Shown one piece after another: positions 35,400 through 47,236 of a stretch of 64,000 nucleotides of DNA. Below the pieces are notes generated by a model, which ran no database searches, was not told the origin of the DNA, and saw only the letters and a program-made list of their open reading frames with translations. Position numbers and translations under genes: made by a program. Origin of the DNA: Filosporella fistucella (Eukaryota; Ascomycota; Leotiomycetes; Helotiales); the NCBI GenBank assembly GCA_030077755.1, contig JAQJZZ010000012.1, positions 1,736,001 through 1,800,000 on the forward strand. Direction: 5' to 3'. Numbering within the stretch: position 1 is the first letter of the stretch; each line of letters opens with the position of its first letter.

Positions 35400-37046
35400 T
35401 AAGGAAGGATATACTCGAGCCAAATTGCTCCAAGCTCTACGGTATGGCGCCTATAATCGCTTTTCTCTCATATTAACTATCCTCTTCTCGTCTTCCTCGT
35501 TAACTTATATTTAACGACGCGCTTAAAACCCGTAGATTTCGCCATATTTTTATACGACTATGCCCTTAGCTCTCTGCCTTTTACTTCGAGCCTCTTTAAA
35601 AGAATTGTCGGCGGCTAGAAGCTCGGTAGAGAGCCCTCCTTATATGAGTAGTTTATTTATGCCCTTCTTAGTCTTCTCCATTACTCAAATTGCAATTGGT
35701 ATAAAAGGGAGCCCACTCTTAATACGAGATTTAATGTATTTGAAGCCTCTTTAACGTTATATAAGAGTCTTTGGCGTTATAAACTCGTCTCATGGTCGTG
35801 GAGGTGGAGTTGCAAAAGCAGGCTCGGAATTAGAGGATTTAGGCGAAGGCGAGAGTAAAGTCATAGTATTATCGTCTTATAGCCTTCCAAAATCCCTCAT
35901 TTTATTAAGTATAATAAATGGATTATATGGTATGAGGCCAGTTTTTTGAAAGGTAGAGCGGCATATCTTTTCCGTAAACGTCTTATTCGAGAATCGCTAA
36001 AAGAAGGAGAAGAAGTCGGTCTTTAAAATCGTCTTTGCGCTATGGAAGACTTCGTCTCGAATATAATTCTTAAAGTTATGCTTATAGGCTTAAAAAACAC
36101 CTACGTCGAGAGGCTATATAAGGTGAGTTAAATGGGTAGGTAATTGGAATGGTTAAATGCGATTAAGCCAATAAAAATCGATAAAATCCTACGTTATATA
36201 TGAGCCATAGCCGTTAAAAATTAGTATTTAATACGTCCCTCTTACTCGATTCTTGGTGTATTTATCGAAGTGCTCGAGCCACTTTAAAGTGAGTTTATCG
36301 TTTATAAAGCCAGAATTAGAGCGTGCAAATAGGGTATTGCCATTGATATTATTATTAAAGTATTTCCGCAAATGGAACGCGCCTTTAAAAATCACCATTA
36401 GAGGGACGTGGTGGCCAGTAGCTAAAATATACTCGATAATGGTAATTAGCTCTCTATTCTCAGGATTATTAATAAAAACTGACTTTATATTCGAAGGAAC
36501 GATTATTATGCCACTTGTAGTTACGCCAATTTGATAGCCCGTCTCGTTGAAATTATAAATATTATTGTTTAGAATTGAGTACTTATCTTTATACCTTTGA
36601 AAGTCTATGAAATAAGCTTTAATATCAGATCTCTTATATGCTCCTTATCGAGAAGTAGACAATGGCTTTTCCTTAAGGGTTTTAAGCCATTGTGTATTAC
36701 GCGTAAGCCAGGCCTTTATCCATCTTCTTAAAATATTAGCATCCTAACCTTAAAGCCGTAAAATCGAGTTTATAGCAGCTACGGCAGCGTCTATTCCTAT
36801 AGAGCGGCCGAGATTATAGCACATTAGCAGGTAATCCTTTAAAATCGTATCTTCGACTATATTTAGCTTCCTATTATGCCCTCCTCGAGAGTTGGAGGCT
36901 AGAGTACCGTGAAGGCGTCGCCATAATCGATGGTAGGAATAGCGCGTTTGCCGCGTGGCTGCTAATAAAGAAAGCTGTGGATTGGCAAGAATGAGGGCTA
37001 TAGCTGCCTGGACCTTTTCCTCTTCGTGTTCCGCATTGGACGGCAT
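35400..37046 (-). pseudogene. Pogo/Fot1 transposase with CENP-B-like HTH and DDE_1 core, inactivated
   Basis: Begins at 37046 with MPSNAEHEEEKVQAAIALIL, then an HTH segment (LSLLAATRQTRYSYHRLWRR) open to about 36750. Downstream the same frame reads YNFNETGYQIGVTTSGIII, ILIFNGYGSYIT and PLDVGVF, matching the family's DETG, LLDGHGSH and PLDVG motifs. The first and second catalytic Asp are Asn and the third is kept. At least eight in-frame stops occur, most where CAA or CAG would code Gln. The 3' limit is approximate. Confidence 0.82.
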
Positions 37047-37099
37047 TTCTAAGGGCTAAAATCACTAAGAAAGTGGTGCTGGTGGATAATAATTTATAG

Positions 37100-37188
37100 A
37101 ATTTCGCGTATTGCTGGCGTTTCGCGCATTGCTTACCCTCACCCAATACTGGGATTAGTAGTGGGTGTAAGGGTGCTAGCCGAACGAT
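37100..37188 (-). repeat. Right 89-bp inverted repeat of the pogo-type element
   Basis: Mirror of 35223-35311. The next two bases are the duplicated TA target. Confidence 0.88.
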
Positions 37189-38377
37189 TAGTATATCTTG
37201 ACAATCCTCGCGGCGAAGTAGTGGCGCGTGTTGCCTACAGCTTTCTTGTTCTGGCATGGGTGTCTGTCTCGTTACGATTTTATTGTCGCAGCTTAGTTGT
37301 GAAGAAGTTTGCTCCAGATGACTGGCTTATGCTAGCGAGCGCAGTATGTCTTCCGCGCATACAGTTACCCTCTTATTACTTGTCCACTTAATCTGATTCT
37401 AATATAAGTTATACCAGATATTCCAAACATTGCATGTCACATTTTCGCTCTTATTTGTGTCTAACGGCTTCGGCCTCCATTTCTCTAATCTGGCACCAGA
37501 GCAAATGTCGGCGGCTATGAAAGACTTCTATTTCATCACTATTTTTTATGTTCCAACCACTACATGTCTGAAACTGGCCTTTGGAGGTACAGAAACACAT
37601 ATGCTGCAAAAAAGAAAACTATCAAATACTGACTAGAAGATATTTGCAGTATTCTTCCTTCGGATAATGACATATAAATGGCAGAAGACCATCATATATA
37701 TTGTTATGTTCATTTGTCTCTCATATGGCATTGTATATGAATTCTTTCTCATGTTAGAATGCCGCCCAATACCAGCTGTATGGAATCGATTCTCCGGGGC
37801 TACAGGACAGTGTATTTCCAGGAATACAATGTCGATTCTAACTTACACCTACTCGATATTGATGGCAGTAGCCGACTGGATACTTGCAATTCTTCCGATT
37901 TCCTTATTGTGGAAATCACTTATGAACTGGAAATTAAAGGTTTCGGTCTTAGGTGTTCTGAGTTTAGGAGCAGTGTATGTGCTATAAGATTCCTTTATCG
38001 CACTCTTTACTGTCCCTTCTATCCTACCCGGTCTCTTAACTCCTATCCGATCTATATTAGTTCTGTGTTCACATCTTATCAGGGCAGGTATAGCGACTCT
38101 GATTCGCATACGCTACGTATTTCAGTTTAAGAGTCTCGAAGATTTGATCTGTGAGTATTAAAACGCACTACTATTATAGAATCCATTTTAATTGGGTTTC
38201 AACAGATGAATCAACAGACCTGAGCATTTGGTCAATATGGTATGAGAATATTCATTTCTTCTATCTCGAAACCCGCAAGAATTTAGCCGCTCTGTCGGAA
38301 TAAAGTCAAGTTCCGGTTCGACCACTTCCTATCTAGAAGATTCCACTAAGCAGTGCCGTTTTTTTGTTAAGTCCTAA

Positions 38378-39463
38378 AAGATGCCCCTCTAACTTTCCCT
38401 TCCCGCCCCTAACTAAAGAAAGACGTTTGTTTCCCTTGCTTATATCTGACTCCATTCTCGACAATTAGCGAACCAAGCATTGCCCTTCTGGCTGGCGGAC
38501 TAGCTGTATCACGCCCACTTTTCCACCATTTATCCATCCTAACCAGCAATATCATATGCCCCTCTACCGACCGAACTACTAGAAATTTATGGTCGAGAGG
38601 AAAATTAGGATCCAAACACAGTACCGCCATATCGGGTAATTTTGAAGGGACGAAAATTATTGATGATATTACGCTAGCGGATTAGAAGTAAGTATTGACT
38701 TAATATAAATCAGGTAGCAAGATATAGTCTAAGCAATACTTGATGTGAGTTAAGTAGTGAGTTATATCCTATGTAGCACAGGTATATTACTATATTCATA
38801 TGAGACCTATTAGTAAATTGAATTGTAATTAGTTTAGTCCTAATAGATTATGAGCCTGGTTGCTTTTATCATATTTCCACAATTGAACTCGGTATATAAA
38901 ATAATTTTATTAAGTATTAACACTTGATAATAAAAAGGCTAAGCGCTATGAGCAAGAAGGATTATTGAGGAATTATAAAAGGGTTAATTATAAGGCACTA
39001 TTAAGGGAAATAATAAAGATCTCGGGTTATATTAAAGCCTCTATTATATATTTAATTTATAAGCTTTAATCAAGACTATTATAGCTTAATATTAGGGAGT
39101 ATTAATAGGTGAGGAAGCAATGCAGTAGCACAGGTAATATATAAGGGGTATGATTGATTAATTAAAAAGAATTATAATTATAATAATCCGAGACAAATAT
39201 ATTTAGACCTCTGGCGCCGGGATAACGTTTCCCCGGCGCTACGTAGTATTCACGTGACTTAGCCAGGTGCTTGAGGTGCCACCTTTCTTAATAGAGAGGT
39301 TATATGATTTAATTTAATAATATAATTATGCAATTTTGCAAAATATAAAAAAATGTTTTATATTAAAAGAATAATATTATTTGATTTGCGTAATATAGCA
39401 AGCAAAAAAAGGAAAGCTATTAAGAATAAACCCATTAAAAGTCTTTTTAATAATTTATAATAA
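38378..39463. other. Start of the AT-rich compartment, no gene
   Basis: Base composition drops sharply to AT from about 38640. One 73-codon frame (38409-38630, minus) has no recognisable domain. A few decayed stretches suggest old repeats, and a short GC-rich patch stands out at 39205-39300. Confidence 0.5.
39214..39239. repeat. GC-rich hairpin inside AT-rich DNA
   Basis: GCGCCGGG, a 10-base spacer, then CCCGGCGC. It sits in a roughly 95-bp patch with several CpG sites that lacks the AT drift of its surroundings. It may be the tip of a small insert. Confidence 0.55.
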
Positions 39464-39565
39464 TATTAGGTATATAATTGGAATTATAGTTTTATATAAT
39501 CTCGACTATTCGGTTATATTTGGCAGTTTATAGGAATCCCTTAGATACTCCTTAAATAGTCTAAT
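39464..39565 (+). repeat. Partial LTR of the 191-bp family
   Basis: TATTAGGTATATAATTGG and the following 80 bases align with the LTRs at 46235 and 45704 (reversed), then similarity fades before the LTR of element A. Confidence 0.6.
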
Positions 39566-39641
39566 TTTACCTCTTATATAAAGGCCCTTTTAAAGGATAA
39601 AAGGAGTTTGCAGACTAGTATATAATCCGTCCTACCCATAG

Positions 39642-39847
39642 TATAAAGGGATAAGAAGTATATTATCTGAATGCATAATAAATAATATAATAACCAAAAT
39701 AATAAGGGTGGTATTTAAAAAAAAAAAAAGGATTATATTATTAAATTATGCTCGGGCTATATTATATATAAAGTAAGCACCGGAGCGGAAAAACTATTTA
39801 TTAATAAAATACGTGACCTAAAATCATAGGGCTTTAATCCTATCACA
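39642..39847 (-). repeat. 3' LTR of element A (206 bp)
   Basis: Aligns base for base with the LTRs at 46988-47193 and 58345-58550. The terminal TG/CA bases are partly changed to TA. The polypurine tract lies just inside (minus strand). Confidence 0.88.
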
Positions 39848-39890
39848 TATATCCTCCCCTAAAAATAATTGCTCCTTAATTATTTTATAC

Positions 39891-42450
39891 TTATTTCTCC
39901 ACGTTCCAATCCTCTATAAAGTAAAGACCCTCCTTATAAGCCTTTATTAAAACCCCTTTATTTAATATATTTACATTTAGCTTAACCTTAGGCATAGGAG
40001 TTTTAAAAGCACGAGATTGCTTTAAGTGAAAATAGAATAACTTTTCCTTAAATATACGCTTTTCCTCTTTTATTATATCCTTATATAAAGCCAAAGCCGC
40101 ACGTGTAGCTCTCTTACGTCTTTTTATAATAAATTTATAAATAGCTTCCTTATTATTACCTAATAATATATTCCTCTCTTTTAAAATTATAAGTAAGCTC
40201 TAATATTTGCGATATATAAAAGCATTAAATAAGGCCCCTAAACCCCTTAATTTAAAGCTTATAGGAAATCTAAAGGGTATAGCGCTATATTTATTAATTA
40301 AGCTAGATAATATAACTATTAAAATAATTTAATCTTTATATAATTTAGATAATATATGCCAAGTGCTTCCCTTAATTATTTTTAAGTTTTCCTCATTATC
40401 CTATATGCTTATAAACCAGGGAAGCATTATATATTATATCTTTATAATAGGGCCTATAACTCTATAAGGTATTAATAGCAATGTGATTTGCGCGTTTCCT
40501 AGCTTATAAGGTATATTTCTCTAATTCTTTAATCCTAAAACTTTAATATTCTCTTTAATAAAAAGCTAATTAATAATCTTATAAATAAATCTATTTATAG
40601 CCTATTTTTAAGCAATTACACGATCTTACCACTCTCTTAGCTTGTATTACATTTTAGGTAAAAAGAATATATAATTCTTATTATCCTCTTTATTTATTAA
40701 TATTATTCCTTAAATTATATATATGCTACGCTACTTGGCTAGCAAGTCTAATATATTAAGATTAATATAATAAAAATAAATATTATTTCCAGGAATATAA
40801 TACTTGGCGTAATAAGGATAGCTAATTAAACGCTATATAATATTAAGTTTTAATATCGCGTATAATATATAATAGGCATAATTTTAGCGCATTAGCTATT
40901 AAGCAATTAAATAAAATATATTTTTTAGCTAGCTAATATTCTTATAATTATTAATTTCTTAAAAATGCTAGCAATATATATTAAACTCATTTAATATTTA
41001 TTTTTTTAATTCCGGGTTTTAAAACCACTAATTAAAGAGCGGGGTAATAACGGATTTATTAACCTTTTATTTAGGAAAAATCGTAGGGTCCTAAGCATTT
41101 AATATCTTTTCTTAATTAAAAGTAAAATCGGTTTCTTGCTTATTATAAAAAGAACTTATAAGGGCCTAATCTATTAAAAGGTCTTAATAATTAATTCATA
41201 ACTTAAAACCATTAATATATCGCCTTATTAGTCTTTAATTTTCTAATATTTAAGTAGTAATTTAACACGTATTTTAACCGATAATTTAAAAGAAATCAAT
41301 TTAAGCGTTTAATATAAAGCCTAATTTATCTTATTATAAGCCGTTTATATAAAAAGTAAACCTTTTTAAAAGTATATATCTTAGCTAATAGCTTTATCCC
41401 AATTATAATCTTAAGGGCCCTCTTCTTTTTTACTATAATTTTTTAGCCTTTTATAATATCTTTTATATAGTGGTACTAGTTACTTATTACCTAAATATCC
41501 TTATTATCTTTCCTGCTATTCGCTAGCTTTTTCTTTATATTATTTATTTCTTTTTTATTTAGCTCATTAATAAGTCTTAAAATTATATTATATTCCTCCG
41601 CTTCCTTTTATAATATGCGAATTCCTTTAAATTTAAGAGCCTAATTGCTACCTTTAAGATTTGCACTTAAAATTAATAAATTTTAACTTATTAGGTAAAA
41701 TAAAACTTCTCTATTACTATTATTATTATCTAGCTATATTAGGTCTTTAAGGATAGGTTCTTTAATTATTCTTATATTAATTTCTTTTAAAAATCCATAA
41801 ACGCTAAAGGTTATTCTTAGCTCTTATGCCTGCTATAATAAAATTTCCTTTACCTTTTTATTTTAAATCTTTTATGCTTTATTAAAATCATTAAACGTGA
41901 GACCTTTAATTAGCTTGGCCTATTTCTTTCTATTAGTGAGATATTAAATTGCTATAATATTTATTAATCGCATTAATTACTTTAAGCTATTAATAAGTCA
42001 AGCTAGCTTTTTATATATGTAAAGGAAATTTAATAAGTAATTTATCTTATCTAACCATTTTATAATATTATTATCCTTTTACTTATTATAAATAGCCTTT
42101 TTTGCCTTATATATTTGGTCTTATCTCTTCTTATTTTCCTTAATAATTAATAGCGCCTATGCCTATTTATTAATAAACTTATCTTTTAATATATATATTT
42201 AATAAGCTCCCCCTTCTTATATAAATAAGAATACTTTTTTAATTATATTTAATGCCCTTTTATAATATTATAATATATCCTAAAAAATGCTTGCCTTAAT
42301 CTTATACCTATCTTATTCTAATATACCTATAAGATAATCCTTTACTTCTTATGCATTTTAAAATATTGTGCTAATAATAAGAATAATGCTCTTAGATTAA
42401 ATATTTAGTGCATTTTCTATAGCTATAATATAACCCATTTTCTTATATAA
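39891..42450 (-). pseudogene. Extra sense-strand ORF of element A, decayed
   Basis: The C-terminal end is still open: MALYKDIIKEEKRIFKEKLF at 40094 down to the stop at 39891, matching 47252-47446 of element B almost residue for residue. Upstream, the frame is broken by many TAA/TAG codons. The protein is unrecognised. The upstream limit is approximate. Confidence 0.55.
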
Positions 42451-43086
42451 TTTAAAGGAAAAAAGATTAAAAAGGAAAAGAAATTTTTAAGGAAAAGAAT
42501 CCTTAAATAATTGGTTTAATTTAGTTAAAGGTAAATTATATATAGCTTATAATTAATAAAAGCCATTAAATAAATAATTTAATTTTTAATTAATTATTTG
42601 CCTTTGCTCCTTACCTTAAACGTTTTCTTACTTAATAAATAAACTTTTTAACGCCAATTTTAACCTTAATAAAATAATTAAAAATAGCCCTTAAGGACTT
42701 AAAAAAGTGTGCTACCGTTTATAATAAGAGCAAAAAGCAAGCTAATACTATATAAAAGTTACTTTAATAAGTATTCGCTCTTTATAGCATTTATAAAATT
42801 TAACTTTAATTAATAATTTGCCTTTACTTTCCCTTCTTTTTAAGGTTTAGCAATTTACCTTTATATAATAATAAGCTTTATCCTCGTCTTATTCTAAATA
42901 TAAATACCCTTCCCTATTCCCTTTTAATCTTTTCTTTTTAATAATTTTTTAAGTTAGTTAAATAAGTGCTTTTTTATATCATTTCCTCCCTTATTTATAA
43001 TAGTCCCCTCTTTAATTAATTTCTTATAATATACCTTAAGCATATTAAGATATCTTTACCTAAGTATTAAAATAATTTATTTATTC

Positions 43087-44396
43087 CCGAGCACTTTAAT
43101 CCTATTACCTTATTAAATATAGCTCCTTATAAGCTTGCTACCTCTAACCCTATATATTATATTATTATTACCCTTATATATAATTTAATTAATCCTATTC
43201 TTACCTAGCCTATAGCCAAATCTATTAAGGCTAATATAGCTCTTATTCCTATTATTATTAAAGCTATTAATTATTAATTTACCGCCCAAAATCCTATTAT
43301 TATTATTCTTAAAAAGAAGTCTTTTAATAAAAAAGCTCTTATTTTTTCTCTTAGCGACCTTGCCACTCTAGCTAATATTAAATTTATTATTAATTATATT
43401 AAAAATGCTAAACTCTTTAATTTAAACCTTATTAGTTATACTCTAAAATCTCTATATAATACTAAAATTAAATACCGCCCTCTTTTTAATTACTTCTTTA
43501 GCATTTTATAATTTATTAACGCTATATCTTAAATTATATAAATAAAGGTCTACTTATTTAAAGCCATATTTAAACCTTACCTTAAAATTTAATTAGCCTA
43601 TAATTATCTTAGCTATTTACTTATTAGTCCTTATAGCGGTATTTTAATTATTCTTAATAAGGAATATAATGGTAATAACTTTAATCTACCTAAGTCTTCC
43701 TATAATAAAGCTATTATTACCAATTACCTAAATTATTAATAATAAATTAAATATCTTTTAAATGCTAGCAATCCCGTTATAATTAAGCCTTATTGCTATT
43801 ACCTTATTTTACCTTATTTTTTTATTATTAAAAAGGCTTTTACGTCCGCTACCCCTAATATAAAAGACTATAGTGCTAAAGACTCTCTTATTTCTTCTGG
43901 AAAGGGCAAAGGAAAAGCTATTATAAAGTCATTTATTACTAATTCTTTATTCGCTAAAAAGACTAAAAAGCGCAAGACCCTTAATTTTAGTATTAAGAAT
44001 AATTCTAATACTATTATAAACGCCGATCCCACTCCATCTAAGAAGCCTAAGCTTAGACTAACCTATATGCCTATAGCTAGCTCTCCTCTTATCAATTCTC
44101 CTCCTATTAATTCTCCTCTTACCAATTCTCTTCCTACCGCTCCTGCTAGATAAATTAAATCTAAGAAAACTTTACTACCTCCTTACCCCAAAACTAAGCC
44201 CGAATTAACCTTAAAGAAAGCTAAAAGACCTAAAAAGACTAAGAAATCCAAGAAACCTGCCCCTATTTCATTTAAATCGTTTAAATAAATCATAACTAAG
44301 AAAAGTCTTAAAGATTATATATCCTTAGCCGCTTATAACCTAAATGAGAAGGCCGGTAATAAATCTAAGGATAATAAAGAAGCTAATAAGAATTAA
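43087..44396 (+). pseudogene. Extra antisense ORF of element A, decayed
   Basis: Aligns with 50420-51723 of element B, same frame and order: a domain with SLSDLATLANIKFI and KYRPLFNYFFSIL, then a Lys/Pro-rich tail (KKAKRPKKTKKSKKP). Here the tail includes a small in-frame SPL-INSP-type repetition near 44080-44140 that element B lacks. Broken by stops. Confidence 0.55.
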
Positions 44397-45513
44397 ATAA
44401 ATCCTTTCCTATTAGAGTAATATGCTTTCTTAAGAGCCAAAAAAAAAAAAGGCATAAATAAAATAAATACCTAAATAGGATAAATAGCAAATATAATAAA
44501 ATAAAGAAATAAAATAAAATTAAATATTAATTCTTTCTCTCCTTTAATAAATAAAACTTTTATATAAGCTATTTTTAGGCGTGTTATAATTTATCCTATT
44601 AGGTAGGATAAAATTTCCTATTATTAAATCTATTTATTATGCATTAATAGCTATTATTTAAGATAATCCTAAAACTTTACTTAGCTAATATCACTATTTA
44701 ATAAGCTTTTTATCTTTTCATTTCTGCTTCCCTTTTTTCCATTTCTTTAATTAATAGATTTAAATCCCTTTATTCCTCTAATAGAATTTTTATAATTTCT
44801 TTATTATTTCCCTTCTTTTATTTTATTCTATTATTATCGCTATTTCCGCCGCTTGCTTTTATATTATCTTTAATTATTATAGGGTCTTAAATACCTTGCC
44901 TTTACTTAAAGACTTTTATTTTATTATTAGCATATATCCCATATAATCTTATCCTATTTATTTCTTTTAAAAAATAAGTTTTCTTATTAGGAATTACTTT
45001 ATTAATCCTAAATAAACCTAGTTACCTATACTTAAGCTTTAACCGCGAGGATATATTTACTTCTTATAATATATTATATAATAAAATAATATTTCCCTTT
45101 TTTATTTCCCGGATTTAAATCTATTTAAATCTATTAAATTAATCCTTATTAATAATACGCATTCTCTTTTATTTTGCTACGGCTTCCTCTAAATCCTTAT
45201 CCCTTAATTAAATTTGCCGGGCCCTAATCGCTAATAGCTCTATTATACTTTAAATACTTTTTTAATCTAAAATTCTCTATATAAGAATTCATATTTTTAT
45301 AAGTAATACCGCTTTTAATCTATAATTTAAATAAAAGGGCAAGAATCTAATTATTATCTTTATTATTATTCTATTAGCTAATAGTATAATATATAAATTA
45401 TTTATTTACTTTCCCTTTTTTCCGTTTATTGTCTTAGCTAAAGCTTTAATAATTGGCTTATATCCTCTTTTTATTATCTCATTTATAATAATATAATAGG
45501 CAGAGACTATAAT

Positions 45514-45704
45514 TGTAAGACGTATAAATGGGAGGCAATTTAACAAATAGAATAAGTTATATTTTAATATGAGACTAAATTCTGGCCTATTAGAATACTA
45601 GAATTAGATTATTTAAGGGGTGCCTAAGGGGTTCTTATAAATTGCTAAATATAACCGAATAGTCGAGGTTATGTGAAATTATAATTTTAATTATATACCT
45701 AATA
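45514..45704 (-). repeat. 3' LTR of element C (191 bp)
   Basis: Inverted copy of 46235-46425. Differences seen are mainly transitions. The outer end on the plus strand reads TGTAAGACGTATAAATG. Confidence 0.8.
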
Positions 45705-46234
45705 AGATTCCCCCCTTTTAATAATATTATCCTAGCATTAATTCTTAGGCTTTATTAATTCGCGTAATAGTGATTAAAAGCTATTATATTACCTATGTCT
45801 CCTTATAGGAATTTGGTTTAATTAAGTATAATATAAGAGTATTATTATAAAATTATATTTTAGCCTATTAAGGTGCAATTAATCTCATAAGTTATAACTC
45901 CTATATAAGGAAATAGCTCTAATAAGGCCCTAATTGGCTCCTATGCTCCCTGGGTATTATACCGTTTTATAACTTTTATTTGCTTTAGCCGCGTGGCTTG
46001 GCATATGGGAATAGCTTTATATTTAGTCCGAGTTTATATTAAAGAGCAAATAAACTCGCCTAATTCCTATAATCTTACTTTCCTACACTTATAAACCTAA
46101 GGTTCTAATTAGCTAAAGGGCCTAAATTTACGCGTAAGGCTAAGTGATTTAAAAAACTAAATTATTATATAATAATAAATGCATTTAATTAATTATATAA
46201 AACTTTAAAATAATTAAAGCTATTTATTACCCTA
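45514..46234 (-). mobile_element. Element C: 3' end of a 191-bp-LTR gypsy element
   Basis: On the minus strand: 530 bp of internal 3' sequence, a polypurine tract (AAAAGGGGGGAATC, complement of about 45706-45719) and a 191-bp LTR (45514-45704). It is inserted in element A at 45513/45514 and is cut at 46234 by the LTR of element D. Confidence 0.78.
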
Positions 46235-46425
46235 TATCAAGTATATAATTGGAATTGTAATTTTACATGACCTCGACTATTTGATTATATTCGGCAATTC
46301 ATAGGAACCCCTTAGGCACCCCTTAAATAGTTTAACTTTAGCATTTTAAAAGGCTAGAGTTTAGTCTTATATTGGAATATAACTTATTCTACTCGTTAAA
46401 TTGCCTCTCATTTATATGTTTTACA
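46235..46425 (+). repeat. 5' LTR of element D (191 bp)
   Basis: Begins TATCAAGTATATAATTGG (TG eroded to TA) and ends ATATGTTTTACA. It is followed by the leader and the gag start about 315 bp on. Confidence 0.8.
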
Positions 46426-46739
46426 TTTTAAACTCTCTGCCTTTAAGGACGGGAATATAATTCATTAATCTTTTAATTACTAATATTATATTTGCCAATA
46501 ACCCTATTACCACTGGCGTCGCTGCGCGTGCCACTAATATTATGACTCGCCAATAAGCCTCTTCTTAGATTATTAGGAACCATAATAGCAAATCGTTTAA
46601 GATAGTTATTATAGAAGTCCTTAGGACCGCCGCTAAGGAAGACAAAACTCTTAGTAAATACACTAATAGGATTAAGTCTTAGGTTATTAATATAGCGAAT
46701 AAAGGCCATTAGCCCGAGTAAGAGTAAAAAGACGTGGAA
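46426..46739 (+). other. Leader of element D between 5' LTR and gag
   Basis: Begins TTTTAAACTCTCTGCC, where a tRNA primer-binding site is expected. I could not match it to a particular tRNA by eye. An open 78-codon frame on the opposite strand (46473-46709) has no recognisable product. Confidence 0.4.
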
Positions 46740-46987
46740 ATGACTAGTGCCCTTTTAGGGGTTTCCTAGGAGCCCTCCCGTATTCCTATTCTTATTCCTA
46801 TATCCACTCTCCGAGAATATTATAAGAGGGACGTAGCTCGACTTAACGCGTTATATGCTTAAAAGATTATAATTAATAAACTAAAGTAGGCTATTAGACG
46901 CCTTAAAGAGAGTGCCGACCATAATAAGCAAATATATAAAGCTATTATCTTTAATAAAGGATTTATACCTTAAGGTCGGTTATATAT
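46740..46987 (+). pseudogene. Element D gag, N-terminal part (left of the B insertion)
   Basis: Frame from ATG 46740: MTSALLGVS, a stop, then EPSRIPIPIPISTLREYYKR, a helix-rich charged region including AIRRLKESADHNKQIYKAII. It ends at the insertion point of element B. The continuation is sought at 58551. Confidence 0.55.
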
Positions 46988-47193
46988 TATAAAGGAGTAT
47001 AAAGTATACTATCTAAGTGCATGATAAATAATATAATAACCAAAATAATAGGGGTAGTATTTAAAAGAAGAAGAAGGATTTTATTATTAAGTTATGCTCG
47101 GGCTATATTATATGTGAAGTGAGCACCGGAGCGGAAAAACTATTTACCGGTAAAATATATAACCTAAAATCATAGGGCTTTAACCCTATCACA
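46988..47193 (-). repeat. 3' LTR of element B (206 bp)
   Basis: On the plus strand it begins TATAAAGGAG and ends CCCTATCACA. It shares the block ATGCTCGGGCTATATTATAT with the other two copies. Confidence 0.9.
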
Positions 47194-47236
47194 TATGTCC
47201 CCCCTTAAGAATAGTCGTCCCTTAATTATTCTAGAC

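Larger units (their letters stand above)
35223..37188 (-). mobile_element. Fot1/pogo-type DNA transposon, 1,966 bp, RIP-damaged
   Basis: Perfect 89-bp inverted repeats (35223-35311 and 37100-37188) are flanked by TA at 35221-35222 and 37189-37190. The body encodes a pogo/Fot1 transposase on the minus strand with many stops. Perfect long ends with a ruined body are striking, since the ends are equally duplicated. Confidence 0.88.
35199..38377 (+). pseudogene. Rhodopsin/PTH11-like membrane protein gene split by a transposon
   Basis: ATG at 35199 opens eight codons ending at the TA of the transposon target (35222). Coding resumes in the same frame at 37191 with LDNPRGEVVARVAYSFLVLA and KFAPDDWLMLAS, signatures of fungal rhodopsin-domain membrane proteins. 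Later exons fit: 37191-37343, 37409-37586, 37650-37974, 38083-38150, 38206-38239 and 38287-38377, about 290 residues if the insert is ignored. They encode several membrane helices and VEC/CR-type loop sequence (MLECRPIPAVWNRF). After DLSIWSIW the usual Glu-Pro-Gly helix of the family is absent, so an internal deletion near 38240-38286 is also likely. The remaining codons carry few lesions, which suggests recent loss. Confidence 0.75.
39642..45513 (-). mobile_element. Element A: Ty3/gypsy of the 206-bp-LTR family, 3' half, strongly RIP-mutated
   Basis: On the minus strand the piece runs from the integrase C-terminus (right) through the extra 3' region to the 3' LTR (39642-39847). It aligns throughout with 46988-52850 of element B and is visibly more AT-rich. 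It stops abruptly at 45513, where a 191-bp-family LTR begins, so the 5' half was displaced by insertion and must lie beyond this window if it survives. Confidence 0.85.

Noticed and set aside
36253..36534. Open 93-codon plus-strand frame inside the pogo-type element
   Set aside because: It lies antisense to the DDE core of the transposase (the region reading NETGYQIG on the minus strand) and has no domain, so it is a shadow frame.
39718..39730. CRISPR-like or simple-sequence array in the AT-rich region
   Set aside because: Only an A-run within an LTR; no regularly spaced repeats, and the DNA is eukaryotic.
45514..46425. A 912-bp foldback or terminal-inverted-repeat element
   Set aside because: The two 191-bp arms are better explained as LTRs of two opposite-strand gypsy copies: the left has a polypurine tract on its inner side, the right is followed by a leader and gag.
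46473..46709. 78-codon minus-strand frame in the leader of element D
   Set aside because: No recognisable motif, lies within a retroelement leader, and no second copy is available for comparison.
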